From contig NZ_CP048397.1 of the NCBI RefSeq assembly GCF_010384365.1, positions 372,001 to 436,000 on the forward strand: a stretch of DNA of 64,000 bases, read 5' to 3'. The notes beneath the pieces were generated by a model. The model searched no databases. It worked only from the letters and a program-made list of their open reading frames with translations, and was not told where the DNA came from. The DNA is from Streptomyces sp. S4.7 (GTDB lineage: Bacteria; Actinomycetota; Actinomycetes; Streptomycetales; Streptomycetaceae). This document shows positions 16,843-25,102 of this stretch, in pieces. Position 1 is the first letter of the stretch, and every line of letters starts with the position of its first letter. A program made the translations under genes and the position numbers.

Positions 16843-17166
16843 CTACTCCATGAGGAAGACCCGCTCCATGGGCGTCCACCAGTCGCCGGGTGCCGCCTCG
16901 GGGACCGGCTCCTGGCAGGGGTCGGTCGTCTTCCACCACTCGCGTGTCGCCTCGTCGTCGGCCATGGCCGCGAGGTCTGCCGCCAAGTCGTCGCCGTGGT
17001 ACTCGAAGTAGCTGAACAGCCGGTCGCCGAGCAGATGGATCGAGTAGTTGGCGATATGACTGGCGCGCAGCCGGGCCAGCACGGGCTCCGGGACCGCCCG
17101 GTGGAGCTCCCGGTACTCCGCGAGCTTCTCCGGCCGCACCTTGATCACCTGTGCGATGCGCTGCAT
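16843..17166 (-). CDS. rhaM: L-rhamnose mutarotase
   Basis: A 107-residue protein that matches the RhaM family over its whole length. Residues corresponding to the catalytic or sugar-binding positions of the Escherichia coli enzyme are in place: Tyr18, His22, Tyr41 and the Trp-Trp pair at 77-78. It interconverts alpha- and beta-L-rhamnose and so feeds the isomerase. It lies 7 kb from the rhamnulokinase and aldolase genes on the opposite strand, next to a decayed GntR gene, so it is not in their operon. Orthologues may act on related deoxysugars. Confidence 0.9.
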   Translation of the reverse strand: MQRIAQVIKVRPEKLAEYRELHRAVPEPVLARLRASHIANYSIHLLGDRLFSYFEYHGDDLAADLAAMADDEATREWWKTTDPCQEPVPEAAPGDWWTPMERVFLME

Positions 17167-17352
17167 CAGCCCTCCACCACCGCCCGCGGGAAATCCCTCA
17201 TCAGCCAGAACCTATCGGAGCGCGCCACGGAACGGGAGGAGCCCCTGCCCGCCGCGCAGGGCTTCAACGCGCGGTGGCGCCGCACGTCCTGATGGAGCTT
17301 CACACGAGCCCGGCGCGCGCCGTCCCCGCCGGCAGGTACGTACGTGGCCTGA

Positions 17353-17988
17353 TCAGCCCGCCGCAGGGGTGGCGTCGGCGTCCGGCGCGGGCACGGCGGC
17401 CCCGTCCTGTCCGGCGTGCGTGTAGAAGACGGACTTCTGCTGCTTGGCGCGGTGGGCCTCGGACTTGGCGACGAGAAGCTCCAGCGCGTTGCGTACGACA
17501 TTGATGTTGGAGTTGCGCGACGGGTGGTCCGCGGCCAGCTCGGCGGAGATCTCCGCGGCCGAGCGGGGCTCACCGTGCGCGGCCAGCAGTGTGCTCACCA
17601 ACTGGGCGAGGCTCGGCTGCTTCCCGGCGGCGCCGGTGGCCGGCTTCGCGGAGCCCTTGGACCCCGACCGCGCCTTGGCGGTGGTTTTGGAGGTCTTGGC
17701 GGACTTGGGCGCCGATGCGGCCGACGACTTCGCGGCGCGCTTGGGCACACGCGCCCCGGGCACCTTCGCGCCCCGCGCGGAGCCGGCCCCGGATCCGCCG
17801 GTGAACACCCCTTGCACGCCGAGCAGGAGTGTGTGGTCGTGCTCCAGGGTCTCCAACTTGGCCTGAAGCTCCTCGATCTCGCTGCGGAGACGTTTCCGCT
17901 CCGCCGTGTTGTTCTCCAGGTCGGCGGCGACCTGGGCCTCGTACTGCGACTGGACGCTCGTGAACTCGGTGACGGCACTGTCGGACAT
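17353..17988 (-). CDS. Coiled-coil protein with Lys/Ala/Ser-rich linker and C-terminal winged-helix-like domain
   Basis: This 211-residue protein has three parts: an N-terminal coiled coil (about residues 20-60, ENNTAERKRLRSEIEELQAK), a low-complexity basic linker rich in Lys, Ala, Ser and Gly (about 75-135), and a C-terminal helical domain (about 138-195) beginning SLAQLVSTLLAAHGEPRSAAEI that resembles winged-helix domains. The linker is reminiscent of histone-H1-like nucleoid proteins. I do not recognise a named family. GAGGAAG upstream of the ATG at 17988 sets the start. A role in chromosome organisation or regulation is only a guess. Confidence 0.65.
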   Translation of the reverse strand: MSDSAVTEFTSVQSQYEAQVAADLENNTAERKRLRSEIEELQAKLETLEHDHTLLLGVQGVFTGGSGAGSARGAKVPGARVPKRAAKSSAASAPKSAKTSKTTAKARSGSKGSAKPATGAAGKQPSLAQLVSTLLAAHGEPRSAAEISAELAADHPSRNSNINVVRNALELLVAKSEAHRAKQQKSVFYTHAGQDGAAVPAPDADATPAAG

Positions 17989-18189
17989 GAATGGCTCGCT
18001 TCCTCTGGATGGCAGCTGAATGACGTCCCCCGTGTGTCGCGATGGTACTTCCGCCGATGTGTCCACCCCGAAACCGGCCATCACGTAACACCTTGCTGAA
18101 CCGTGCGTGGTTGCTGGGTGTGCCCGGGGGGCAAGTGCACCTTTGAGCGGTGATCTCGCCGCGACTGTCGAACGAGAGTGAGGGCCGTG

Positions 18190-18543
18190 ATGGTTGACAT
18201 GTGGGTATTCGCGGTCGGGTCGGGCCACGTGCCGGGTATGGACCTCACCGGTTACAGCGTCCATGCGACCGACGGAACGGTGGGCAGTGTGGACAGACAG
18301 TCCGAGGGCTCTCCCTTCGAACACCTGGTGGTGGACACCGGGATGTGGGTCTTCGGAAAGAGTCTTGTCATTCCGGCCGGACTGGTGACCTCGATCGATC
18401 CGGCCGCGCGGGTGGTCCAGGTCGCGTGTACGAAGTCGACCGCCAAGGGCGCTCCGGTGTTCGAGCGCGATCACGACACCAGGGATCCGGCCTACCTCGG
18501 CGCGCTGAGCACCTACTACACCTCTTTGGTCGCCGCTTCCTGA
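18190..18543 (+). CDS. Small PRC-barrel domain protein
   Basis: A 117-residue protein consisting of one PRC-barrel: MDLTGYSVHATDGTVGSVDRQ near residues 17-37 and LVVDTGMWVFGKSLVIPAG near 46-64. Start choice: the ATG at 18190 has GAGGG just upstream; a GTG at 18178 is in frame but has no ribosome site. PRC-barrels are small beta-barrels found in ribosome maturation and photosynthetic proteins; stand-alone forms like this are abundant in Streptomyces and have no known partner. It parallels the PRC/DUF2382 protein encoded at 12.8-13.7 kb. Confidence 0.8.
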   Translation: MVDMWVFAVGSGHVPGMDLTGYSVHATDGTVGSVDRQSEGSPFEHLVVDTGMWVFGKSLVIPAGLVTSIDPAARVVQVACTKSTAKGAPVFERDHDTRDPAYLGALSTYYTSLVAAS

Positions 18544-18558
18544 TGTCCCGTCACGACG

Positions 18559-18597
18559 CACCGGCGCCCCGGCACCAGAGGTGCCGGGGCGCCGGTG
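18559..18597. terminator. Two-way terminator hairpin
   Basis: A perfect 18-base-pair stem (left arm 18559-18576, right arm 18580-18597) closes on an AGA loop. It sits between the convergent PRC-barrel and cold-shock genes. Confidence 0.9.
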
Positions 18598-18625
18598 GAC
18601 ACGTGGTGTCCCTGGACGAGGCGTC

Positions 18626-18829
18626 CTAGGCGGGGACGATGTTCTCCGCCTGGGGGCCCTTCTGGCCCTGCGTGACCTCGAAGGTCACCTTCTGGCCCTC
18701 CTGGAGCTCACGGAAGCCCTGGGTGGCGATGTTGGAGTAGTGGGCGAAGACGTCGGGGCCTCCACCGTCCTGCTCGATGAATCCGAAGCCTTTTTCCGAG
18801 TTGAACCACTTGACGGTACCGCTGGCCAT
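18626..18829 (-). CDS. Cold-shock domain protein, CspA family
   Basis: A 67-residue single cold-shock domain with the RNA-binding motifs KGFGFIE (RNP1) and VFAHYS (RNP2). It starts [16 protein letters not shown] as most actinobacterial CspA/SC-7.0-like proteins do. A strong GGAGG lies just before the ATG. It binds single-stranded nucleic acids and melts RNA structure. A stable hairpin lies 23 bases upstream of the start codon in its leader region. Confidence 0.95.
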   Translation of the reverse strand: MASGTVKWFNSEKGFGFIEQDGGGPDVFAHYSNIATQGFRELQEGQKVTFEVTQGQKGPQAENIVPA

Positions 18830-18851
18830 GTGTCCTCCAAAGGACTCATAA

Positions 18852-18876
18852 CGGTTCCCGCACCGTGCGGGAACCG
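18852..18876 (-). promoter_or_regulatory. Stable hairpin in the leader of the cold-shock gene
   Basis: CGGTTCCCGCAC at 18852-18863 is perfectly complementary to 18865-18876, leaving a single central base; as RNA this makes a stem of about ten pairs with a small loop. It ends 23 bases before the cold-shock ATG and does not include its GGAGG. It could be a stability element or part of a temperature-sensing leader. Confidence 0.55.
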
Positions 18877-19151
18877 GAGGTGATCGCCCTGGTCCTCAGA
18901 GACGTTGAACAGCCGAATCGCCCGCGACTGTGATCACGGGCGACAAAGTACTTCGGAACCACGACAGCTAAAACTGACGCTACACGTCTCCTCGCTCCCA
19001 GACCACAGAAACGATCAAGCGTGACGTCCGACAACACCCGCACAGTGCAGTGACGGCGTGCCGCGAGCCGCATTATGTCCCCCGAGAGAGGGAAGCGTCC
19101 GCGAATGTCCCCTCCCCGTGTCACGTGTCGGAACTCTCGGTAGGCTGACCC
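18877..19151. other. Intergenic region between cold-shock and methyltransferase genes
   Basis: The region holds the divergent promoters. For the methyltransferase I see GTGTCA at 19118-19123 and TAGGCT at 19141-19146 with a 17-base spacer; the ATG is only five bases later, so the message is probably leaderless. The part around 18940-19010 is locally AT-richer and probably carries the cold-shock promoter, but I cannot fix its hexamers. Confidence 0.4.
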
Positions 19152-19904
19152 ATGATGTTCACCCCACAGGGCCCGACCCTCCGCGAACTGACCGTGCAGG
19201 CGCTCTCGTCGACCGAGCGCGGCTACGACCTGCTCGCCCCGAAGTTCGATCTGACCCCGTTCCGTACCCCGGACACGGTCCTGGACGCCGTGGCCGACGC
19301 CCTCGGACCGCTCGGCCCCTTCCGGGCCGGTCTGGACATCTGCTGCGGCACCGGAGCCGGTGTGGACGTCCTGCGGGAGGTGTGCGTCGAGCGGGTCACG
19401 GGGGTCGACTTCAGCGCCGGCATGCTCGCCACCGCCAGGTCCGCCGTGCTGCCGAAGGACGGTGCGGGCGAGGGCGGTTCGCGCGGGCCCGCCGTCGATT
19501 TCGTACGGGCCGATGCCCGCGCCCTCCCCTTCCGCGCCTCGTTCGACCTGGCCGTGAGTTTCGGAGCGTTCGGCCACTTCATGCCGTCGGAGCGGCCCGG
19601 ACTCTTCACCCAGGTGCGCGAAGTCCTGCGGCCCGGCGGTGCCTTCGCCTTCCCGGTGCCCGCGCCGCCGCGTGTCGGTTCGCCGCTGTACTGGACGCTC
19701 TGGGGGTTCGACGCGGCGATGCGGGCGCGCAACGCCGTGTGGCGTCCGTCCTTCGTCATGTACTACCGCACGTTCCGGCTCACCGAAGTGGTGGACGAGT
19801 TGACCCGTACGGGCTTCGAGGTGGATCTCGTGGCGCTCGACGGCCTGGGGCGGCTGCCGGACGGCGCTCCCCGCTGCCGCATGGTGGTCGCGCGCCGGCC
19901 ATGA
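19152..19904 (+). CDS. Class I SAM-dependent methyltransferase
   Basis: The product has 250 residues with a typical Rossmann methyltransferase core: motif I LDICCGTGAGVDVL near residues 60-73, VTGVDFSAGMLATAR (motif post-I/II), FDLAVSFGAFGHF (motif IV) and LRPGGAFAFPVPAP. Substrate is unknown. The long insert PKDGAGEGGSRGP between motifs is unstructured-looking. It stands alone between divergent and convergent neighbours. Confidence 0.85.
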   Translation: MMFTPQGPTLRELTVQALSSTERGYDLLAPKFDLTPFRTPDTVLDAVADALGPLGPFRAGLDICCGTGAGVDVLREVCVERVTGVDFSAGMLATARSAVLPKDGAGEGGSRGPAVDFVRADARALPFRASFDLAVSFGAFGHFMPSERPGLFTQVREVLRPGGAFAFPVPAPPRVGSPLYWTLWGFDAAMRARNAVWRPSFVMYYRTFRLTEVVDELTRTGFEVDLVALDGLGRLPDGAPRCRMVVARRP

Positions 19905-19908
19905 GCGG

Positions 19909-20028
19909 TCAGGCCGCCGGTCCGGGCGTCTGCGTACGCCGCCGGACCCAGCCGAGCATCACGACGGACACGATCGCGGCGAAGGCGCACCAGGTCGAGA
20001 TGAATCCGATCGTACGGTTCCAAAGGGC
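19909..20028 (-). pseudogene. Possible C-terminal remnant of a membrane protein
   Basis: A frame ending at 19909 encodes a convincing membrane helix followed by a basic tail (TIGFISTWCAFAAIVSVVML then GWVRRRTQ). There is no start codon in frame close upstream, and the sequence before it does not look coding. I read it as the last 35-40 codons of a lost membrane protein; a very small real protein with an unusual start is the alternative. Confidence 0.3.
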
Positions 20029-20086
20029 GTCCGGGCGGGTGCCACGACACGGCCGGTCCGCCCGCCGCCTCGTGGCAGCGGACGCA

Positions 20087-20118
20087 CGGAGGGCCGACGG
20101 CAGTCCGTCGGCCCTCCG
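20087..20118 (-). terminator. Terminator hairpin
   Basis: A 14-base-pair stem (20087-20100 with 20105-20118) and CAGT loop, 21 bases beyond the stop of the leftward small Ala-rich gene. Confidence 0.8.
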
Positions 20119-20138
20119 CGGTGATGCTGTCGGTGTGG

Positions 20139-20534
20139 TCAGATCCGCCCGCCGGTGAGCCGGGTGAGGGGGCCGTGCCCCGCCGTGGCCGTCCGGCGGC
20201 CGAGGGCGAAGGCACCGCCCACCATGCCGAGGACCCCGGCGGCGGCTCCCGCCGCCACGGCCTTGCGGTGTTTGACGACGGTCCACGCGGTGGTGGCCGT
20301 GGACGCGGCCTTGCCCGCCGTCGACATGACGGCTTGTCGACCTGTCTCCAGGCCGGCCGAGGCGGCCCGCGCGGAGGACTTGGCCTTGGCGGCCGCCCCC
20401 GTCGTGTTCTCCTTGGCGCGGTCGGCGACGGAGCCGGTGGTGCGACGTGCCTTGCCGGCTGCCGACCTCGTGCTCGCGCCGACCGTCGCGGCCTTGCCGT
20501 TCAGGGTCTTGTTCGCTTCGCTGTCTGCAGTCAT
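20139..20534 (-). CDS. Ala/Thr/Lys-rich protein with C-terminal glycine-rich membrane helix
   Basis: This 131-residue protein has an amphipathic N-terminal 85 residues rich in Ala, Lys, Thr and Ser, with repeated AAxKAxxxA patterns like LEA or apolipoprotein-type helices. A hydrophobic segment follows (AAGAAAGVLGMVGGAFALG, about residues 94-112) with GxxxG spacing. I do not recognise a named family. The build suggests a membrane-anchored stress or phasin-like protein, but this is not established. A strong terminator follows. Confidence 0.6.
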   Translation of the reverse strand: MTADSEANKTLNGKAATVGASTRSAAGKARRTTGSVADRAKENTTGAAAKAKSSARAASAGLETGRQAVMSTAGKAASTATTAWTVVKHRKAVAAGAAAGVLGMVGGAFALGRRTATAGHGPLTRLTGGRI

Positions 20535-20671
20535 GAGGTTCGTGTTGCCGCTCGGCGTGGCCTGAAACAGGCGATCCGGCTGCGATGGGATTCAAGGGGC
20601 CCAAGGAGCCAGGTCCAGACGAATAGGGACGGGCCCCCCGAGCCCCGGCTCCGGCTCCGGCTCGCGAGGTG

Positions 20672-22804
20672 TCAGGAGGAGACACGCCTCAGATGGATCG
20701 CCGAGTTGGCCCAGTCCCCCGTCGGCAGCTCCAGCGGCAGTCCGTGCTCCATCAGGACCGTCGCGTGGTGCGCCGCCCCGGTCGCCACATCCCGGTAGAC
20801 CGCCCCCTGTTCGAGCCCGGCGAGATGGACGGGCAGCTCCGGCCGGCCCCGGCGCGGTGCCCGCTGCCAGGCGAGCACCAATGCCTCCGCCCGGTCGGGC
20901 GAGGCGTACTGAACGACGGTGGGCCCGTCGTCCCCGGGATCCCGCAGCCGGTACTGGACGCCGTGCTGGACCAGATGACGGACCTGTTTGTACGCGTCCA
21001 CGAACCCGGCGCCCTCGGCGATCTCCTCGTCCGACCAGCGGGCGAGATCCCCGCCGACGGCCAGCACCCCGGCCGTCGCGACATGGAAGCGGAAGGCCAA
21101 CGGCACGGTGCGCGAGGTGAGTTCGTTGGGTACGTCGGTGACCCACGCGGCCATGGTCGACGCCGGGTAGAGCTGGCTGTAGCCGTGCTGGATGCCGACG
21201 CGGTCGGCCGCGTCGGTGTTGTCCGAAGGCCACGCCTGGTCGGTGCGGGACAGGATCCCGAGGTCGACACGTCCGCCGCCGCCGCTGCACGCCTCGATAC
21301 GCAGCCGGGGATGGTCGGCGCGCAGCCGGTCGATGACGCGGTAGAGGTTGTGCACGTAGGTGCTCCACAGCCGGTCGTCACCGCCGGGTCCGGCCGGACC
21401 GGCCTCGCTGAACGGGCGGTTCATGTCCCACTTGAGGAAGTCGATGCCGTTGTCTGCGACCAGTGCGGTGAGCCACCCGTACGCCCAGTCGGCGACGTCG
21501 TCGCGGGCGAAGTTGAGCACGAGCTGGTTGCGCAGCTCGGTCCGTGTGCGGTGCGGGAAGTGCAGGATCCAGTCGGGGTGCGCGCGGTAGAGGTCGCTGT
21601 CGGCGTTGACCATCTCCGGTTCGACCCAGAGACCGAAGAGCATGCCGAGGCGGTGCACCTCGTCGGCCAGCGGCCCGAGGCCCTTGGGGAACCGTTCGGG
21701 TGACGGCGTCCAGTCGCCGAGTCCGGCCCGGTCGCCGCGCCGGGCGCCGAACCAGCCGTCGTCCATGACGTACAGCTCGGCTCCCAGCTCCGCGGCGCGC
21801 GCCGCGAGGGCCATCTGGCGCTTCTCGTCGAAGTCGAAGCCGGTGGCTTCCCAGGAGTTGTAGAGCACGGGTCGCGTCTCGCCCGGGTGCGGCAGGACGT
21901 GCGCGCGGATGTACGCGTGCCAGGCGCGGCTCGCCGCGCCGAAGCCGCCGTCGGTACTGAGCCCGGCGAAGCGCGGCGTGGTGTGTCTCTCGCCGGGGCC
22001 GAGGCGCAGAGTGCTCTGGTCGTGTCCCGCTCCGCCGGTGAACCCGGCCCGGCCGTCGCAGGTGCGCTGGGCGGTGATGCGCCAACTGCCGCTCCAGGCG
22101 AGCGCGGCGCTCCACACCCGGCCGTGGTCCTCGCTCGCGCCGCCGTCGTCCAGCATCACCCACGGGTTCAGATGGTGGCTGGATATGCCGCGTCTGCTGG
22201 TCAGTACGGTCTCGCCGAACGGCAGTGTCCCGCGCCGGAGCTGGGTCTCGGCGGCCCACTGTCCCGTGACGTGGCTGAGCCGGTAGTCGGGGCGCGGCGG
22301 CAGGGTCCAGGCCGCCGAGTCGGCGCGCAGCACGACGATGTCGTCGGTGCCGGTGTTGCGCAGGGTCGTCCAGCGCTCGATCACGTCGCTGTCGTGGTGG
22401 ACGCGGTAGTGCAGGCCGATGCCGAGCGGGTAGTGCCGGTCACGGAGGACGAGGTCCAACTCGGCTGAACCGCCGGGGGTTTCGCGGATTTCGTGGCAGA
22501 CGGGCTCCCATTCGACGGCGCGGGTGCCGTCGGCGAAGCGGATCTGGAGCGAGGGCACGCCGTAGCGCGCGCCGCCGTCGACGGGCAACTCCTCGCCGAC
22601 CGGGGGGCGGCCCTCGAAGCTGTTGGCCTCGCGGTCCACCGGGTGGGGGCGCCCGGCGATCTCCCGTGCCTCGTCCAGGGTCAGCCTGCCGCCCCAGGCC
22701 ACGTGACAGGGCGCTCCGCTGCTGTCGGTCCGCACCGCGTACGAGGTGTGCGGGGTGTCGAGCAACCACAGGGCGGTGTCCGGGGCGTAGGAGATCTGGG
22801 GCAT
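20672..22804 (-). CDS. GH36 alpha-galactosidase
   Basis: The product has 710 residues with no signal peptide, so it acts in the cytoplasm. The GH36 signatures are complete: the nucleophile aspartate in LKWDMNRP near residue 458 and the acid/base region EACSGGGGRVDLG near 510. The start at 22804 has TGAGGA about six bases upstream; a GTG at 22831 is possible. It removes terminal alpha-1,6-galactose from melibiose, raffinose or galactomannan oligosaccharides. No sugar transporter adjoins it. Immediately upstream on the other strand is a remnant of a GH27 alpha-galactosidase. Confidence 0.93.
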   Translation of the reverse strand: MPQISYAPDTALWLLDTPHTSYAVRTDSSGAPCHVAWGGRLTLDEAREIAGRPHPVDREANSFEGRPPVGEELPVDGGARYGVPSLQIRFADGTRAVEWEPVCHEIRETPGGSAELDLVLRDRHYPLGIGLHYRVHHDSDVIERWTTLRNTGTDDIVVLRADSAAWTLPPRPDYRLSHVTGQWAAETQLRRGTLPFGETVLTSRRGISSHHLNPWVMLDDGGASEDHGRVWSAALAWSGSWRITAQRTCDGRAGFTGGAGHDQSTLRLGPGERHTTPRFAGLSTDGGFGAASRAWHAYIRAHVLPHPGETRPVLYNSWEATGFDFDEKRQMALAARAAELGAELYVMDDGWFGARRGDRAGLGDWTPSPERFPKGLGPLADEVHRLGMLFGLWVEPEMVNADSDLYRAHPDWILHFPHRTRTELRNQLVLNFARDDVADWAYGWLTALVADNGIDFLKWDMNRPFSEAGPAGPGGDDRLWSTYVHNLYRVIDRLRADHPRLRIEACSGGGGRVDLGILSRTDQAWPSDNTDAADRVGIQHGYSQLYPASTMAAWVTDVPNELTSRTVPLAFRFHVATAGVLAVGGDLARWSDEEIAEGAGFVDAYKQVRHLVQHGVQYRLRDPGDDGPTVVQYASPDRAEALVLAWQRAPRRGRPELPVHLAGLEQGAVYRDVATGAAHHATVLMEHGLPLELPTGDWANSAIHLRRVSS

Positions 22805-22845
22805 GGAGATCCTCACGTTCGGGGGCAGCACTGTGACGGCAGGTA

Positions 22846-22980
22846 TGGAGCAGCTGGAGCCTCCAGGCCATCTCGTACCCGGGGGTGAACCCCAACGGCA
22901 ACTACAGCTATCTCACCGAAGCCAATGTGAACAGGCAGACGGACGCGCTGGCGACCGCGGCGCACTCGGCCGGTGAGACC
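22846..22980 (+). pseudogene. GH27 alpha-galactosidase N-terminal remnant
   Basis: About 45 codons on the plus strand read WSSWSLQAISYPGV followed by NPNGNYSYLTEANVNRQTDA, which matches the catalytic-domain start of GH27 alpha-galactosidases (normally preceded by PPMGW). A stop codon lies four codons before the first Trp, so the signal peptide and start are gone, and the homology fades at about 22980. It is the stump of a second alpha-galactosidase gene beside the intact GH36 gene. Confidence 0.6.
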
Positions 22981-23001
22981 GTCCCGGCCGGTGACGGCGT
23001 C

Positions 23002-23517
23002 TCAGTCCGTGAGGTCGGCGGCGAGGAGGTCCATCAGGAGTCCGTCGTGCCAGGTCCCCTCGGGGCCGCGCTCGTAGTCACGCATGATCCCCACGGGCCG
23101 GAAGCCGACCTTGCCGTAACACCGGACCGCGGCCGCGTTGTCGGCGGCGGGATCGATCACGACGCGGTGGTGGCCGAGGTCCCTGATCAGATGCCTGGCC
23201 AGGGTGCGTACGGCGTCGGTGCCGACGCCGCGGCCGTGCGCGGCCGGGTCGACATAGATGTCGATGCTCGCGTGCCGGTAGTCGGGGTCCTCCTCGGCGC
23301 CCCACTGGACGGCGCCGACCGTGGCGCCGTCCAGTTCGATCACCATCGAGGTGATGCCGGGCTCGTCGAGATCCTCGGTCACGGCCGCGAGCAGGTCGTC
23401 GCCGCCGCGCCACGTCGCGTGGACCTCGGGCGTGGCGCGGATGGCGGCGAGTGCGGGGATGTCGTCGGGGACGGCGGGGCGCAGGACCACGAGGGCGCCC
23501 TTCAGTGTCTTCTCCAT
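23002..23517 (-). CDS. GNAT-family N-acetyltransferase
   Basis: A 171-residue acetyltransferase with the acetyl-CoA pyrophosphate-binding loop HGRGVGTDAVRTLARHL near residues 93-110 and the typical C-terminal NAAAVRCYGKVGFRPVGIMR. The closest general type is the RimJ/AAC(6')-like group that acetylates amino groups of proteins or aminoglycosides. Substrate cannot be inferred. It is transcribed towards the alpha-galactosidase gene. Confidence 0.88.
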   Translation of the reverse strand: MEKTLKGALVVLRPAVPDDIPALAAIRATPEVHATWRGGDDLLAAVTEDLDEPGITSMVIELDGATVGAVQWGAEEDPDYRHASIDIYVDPAAHGRGVGTDAVRTLARHLIRDLGHHRVVIDPAADNAAAVRCYGKVGFRPVGIMRDYERGPEGTWHDGLLMDLLAADLTD

Positions 23518-23574
23518 GAGAGCACGCTAATAGCTCAGTGGTTCGAATTTCCGCGATCTTTCCACGGTGCCGAC

Positions 23575-24003
23575 TCAGAACCCGCCGAGGTCGCTCGACA
23601 CCCACCGCTGGGGACTCATCCGGATGACGACCTGTTCGCCGTGCTCCCCGCTCGCCATGGCGACATAACCCTCGACCTTCCCGGCGGGCAGATAGCGGGT
23701 GGCCAGCTCCACGAGGTGGTCGTGGGTGCCGTCGATCCTCTCCGTCACCGGGCCCTCGACGGAGACGTACCGCACGGTCGGCGCCACCCGCTCGACCAGC
23801 AGCGAGAAACGTCCCGCGGCCATGATCAGCCTGTCCTTGCGGGACTCTGCACCCGTCAGGATCCAGAGGTCACCGCCGGGTGCGTACTGGTACCAGATGG
23901 GGACGACGAGCGGTGCCCGGTCCCCGGCGCCGGAGTCGACAGCGAGGGCCGCGATGTGCGGCTCGGCGAGGAACCTCTCGCGCTCTTCTCTGTTCAGGGC
24001 CAC
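23575..24003 (-). CDS. Pyridoxamine 5'-phosphate oxidase-family (F420/FMN split-barrel) protein
   Basis: A 142-residue split-barrel protein. The GTG at 24003 is chosen because AAGGAG lies seven bases upstream. The pattern ALNREERERFLAEPHIAALA, VVPIWYQYAPGGDLWILT and KDRLIMAAGRFSLLVE matches the PNPOx-like F420- or FMN-dependent reductases of actinobacteria. Such proteins reduce unsaturated small molecules or bind flavin/heme; the cofactor cannot be decided by eye. The gene follows the aldo/keto reductase gene on the same strand with 47 bases between, so they may form an operon of redox enzymes. Confidence 0.85.
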   Translation of the reverse strand: MALNREERERFLAEPHIAALAVDSGAGDRAPLVVPIWYQYAPGGDLWILTGAESRKDRLIMAAGRFSLLVERVAPTVRYVSVEGPVTERIDGTHDHLVELATRYLPAGKVEGYVAMASGEHGEQVVIRMSPQRWVSSDLGGF

Positions 24004-24050
24004 GGGATGTCTCCTTCGTACGAAGTACGGGGGGGTCTGTCCCGCCATCA

Positions 24051-25034
24051 TTACCAGCGGTGGTGGATCTCCGCTCGGACACGGCGCTCGTACAGGTCGC
24101 TCACGGCGTCCAGCGTGGCCCCGGACAGCGGCGGGAGGGAGGCCGCCGCGGCGTTGGCCCGCGCCTGCTCGACGGAGCGGGCACCGGGTATGACACTGCT
24201 GACACCGGGCTGCTGAATGATCCAGCGCAGCGCGGTCTGGGCCGGCGTGGCACCCTCGGGGGCCAGCTCGGAGAATTCGACGGCCGCCGCGAGGCCCGTT
24301 TCGTAGTCGATTCCGGAGAACGTCTCGCCCTGGTCGAACGCCTCGCCGTGCCGGTTGAAGCTGCGGTGGTCGTCGGCGGCGAAGACCGTGTCCTTCGTGT
24401 ATTTGCCCGACAGCAGGCCGGAGGCGAGCGGGACACGTGCGACGATGCCGACCCCCGCCTCCAGGGCGGCGGGCAGCACCGCTTCGAGGGGCTTGAGCCG
24501 GAAGGGATTGAGGATGATCTGGACGGAGGCGACGCCCGGCCTGGCGATGGCGGCCAGCGCCTCGGCGCAGGTCTCGACGCTCACGGCGTAGGCCGCCGTG
24601 CGCTTCTCGGCGACCAGGGTGTCGAGCGCGTCGAACACGGCGTCCGAGGAGTAGACGGCGGTGGGCGGGCAGTGCAACTGCACCAGGTCGAGAGTGTCCA
24701 CGCCGAGGTTGGCGCGTGAACGGTCGTTCCAGGCACGGAAGTTGTCCAGGCTGTAGTTCTCGGCCCGCTGTTCGGCCCGGCGGCCCATCTTCGTCGCCAC
24801 GAACACGTCGGCGGCGGGGCGGTTCCTCAGGAAACGGCCGATGAGCTGTTCGCTGCGGCCGTCGCCGTAGACGTCCGCCGTGTCGAAGAAGGTCACCCCC
24901 GCTTCGAGTGCCGCGTCGAGGACGGCGAAGGCGTCGGTCTCCGTGACATCACCCCAGTCGGCCCCCAGCTGCCAGGTGCCCAGTCCCACGACGGAGGCCT
25001 CGCGGCCCGTCCTGCCCAGTACGCGATTCTCCAT
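24051..25034 (-). CDS. Aldo/keto reductase
   Basis: The product has 327 residues with the complete catalytic set: Asp and Tyr in FFDTADVYGDGRSE, Lys in FVATKMG and His in LVQLHCPP. The C-terminal coenzyme-binding segment SSVIPGARSVEQARANA fits NADPH use. It belongs to the YajO/aryl-alcohol dehydrogenase-like branch. The start ATG at 25034 is preceded by GTGCTC; the upstream extension is not conserved. Substrate is unknown. Confidence 0.92.
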   Translation of the reverse strand: MENRVLGRTGREASVVGLGTWQLGADWGDVTETDAFAVLDAALEAGVTFFDTADVYGDGRSEQLIGRFLRNRPAADVFVATKMGRRAEQRAENYSLDNFRAWNDRSRANLGVDTLDLVQLHCPPTAVYSSDAVFDALDTLVAEKRTAAYAVSVETCAEALAAIARPGVASVQIILNPFRLKPLEAVLPAALEAGVGIVARVPLASGLLSGKYTKDTVFAADDHRSFNRHGEAFDQGETFSGIDYETGLAAAVEFSELAPEGATPAQTALRWIIQQPGVSSVIPGARSVEQARANAAAASLPPLSGATLDAVSDLYERRVRAEIHHRW

Positions 25035-25102
25035 GAGCACGATGCTACGTCGGGCCTCGCGGCACGATCGGGCGGGGCGGACGGGACCGCGGGGGCCGGA
25101 CC

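Noticed and set aside
20534..20672. Short CCGGCT tandem repeats near 20645-20665
   Set aside because: Only three to four imperfect units; too short to be more than chance in GC-rich DNA.
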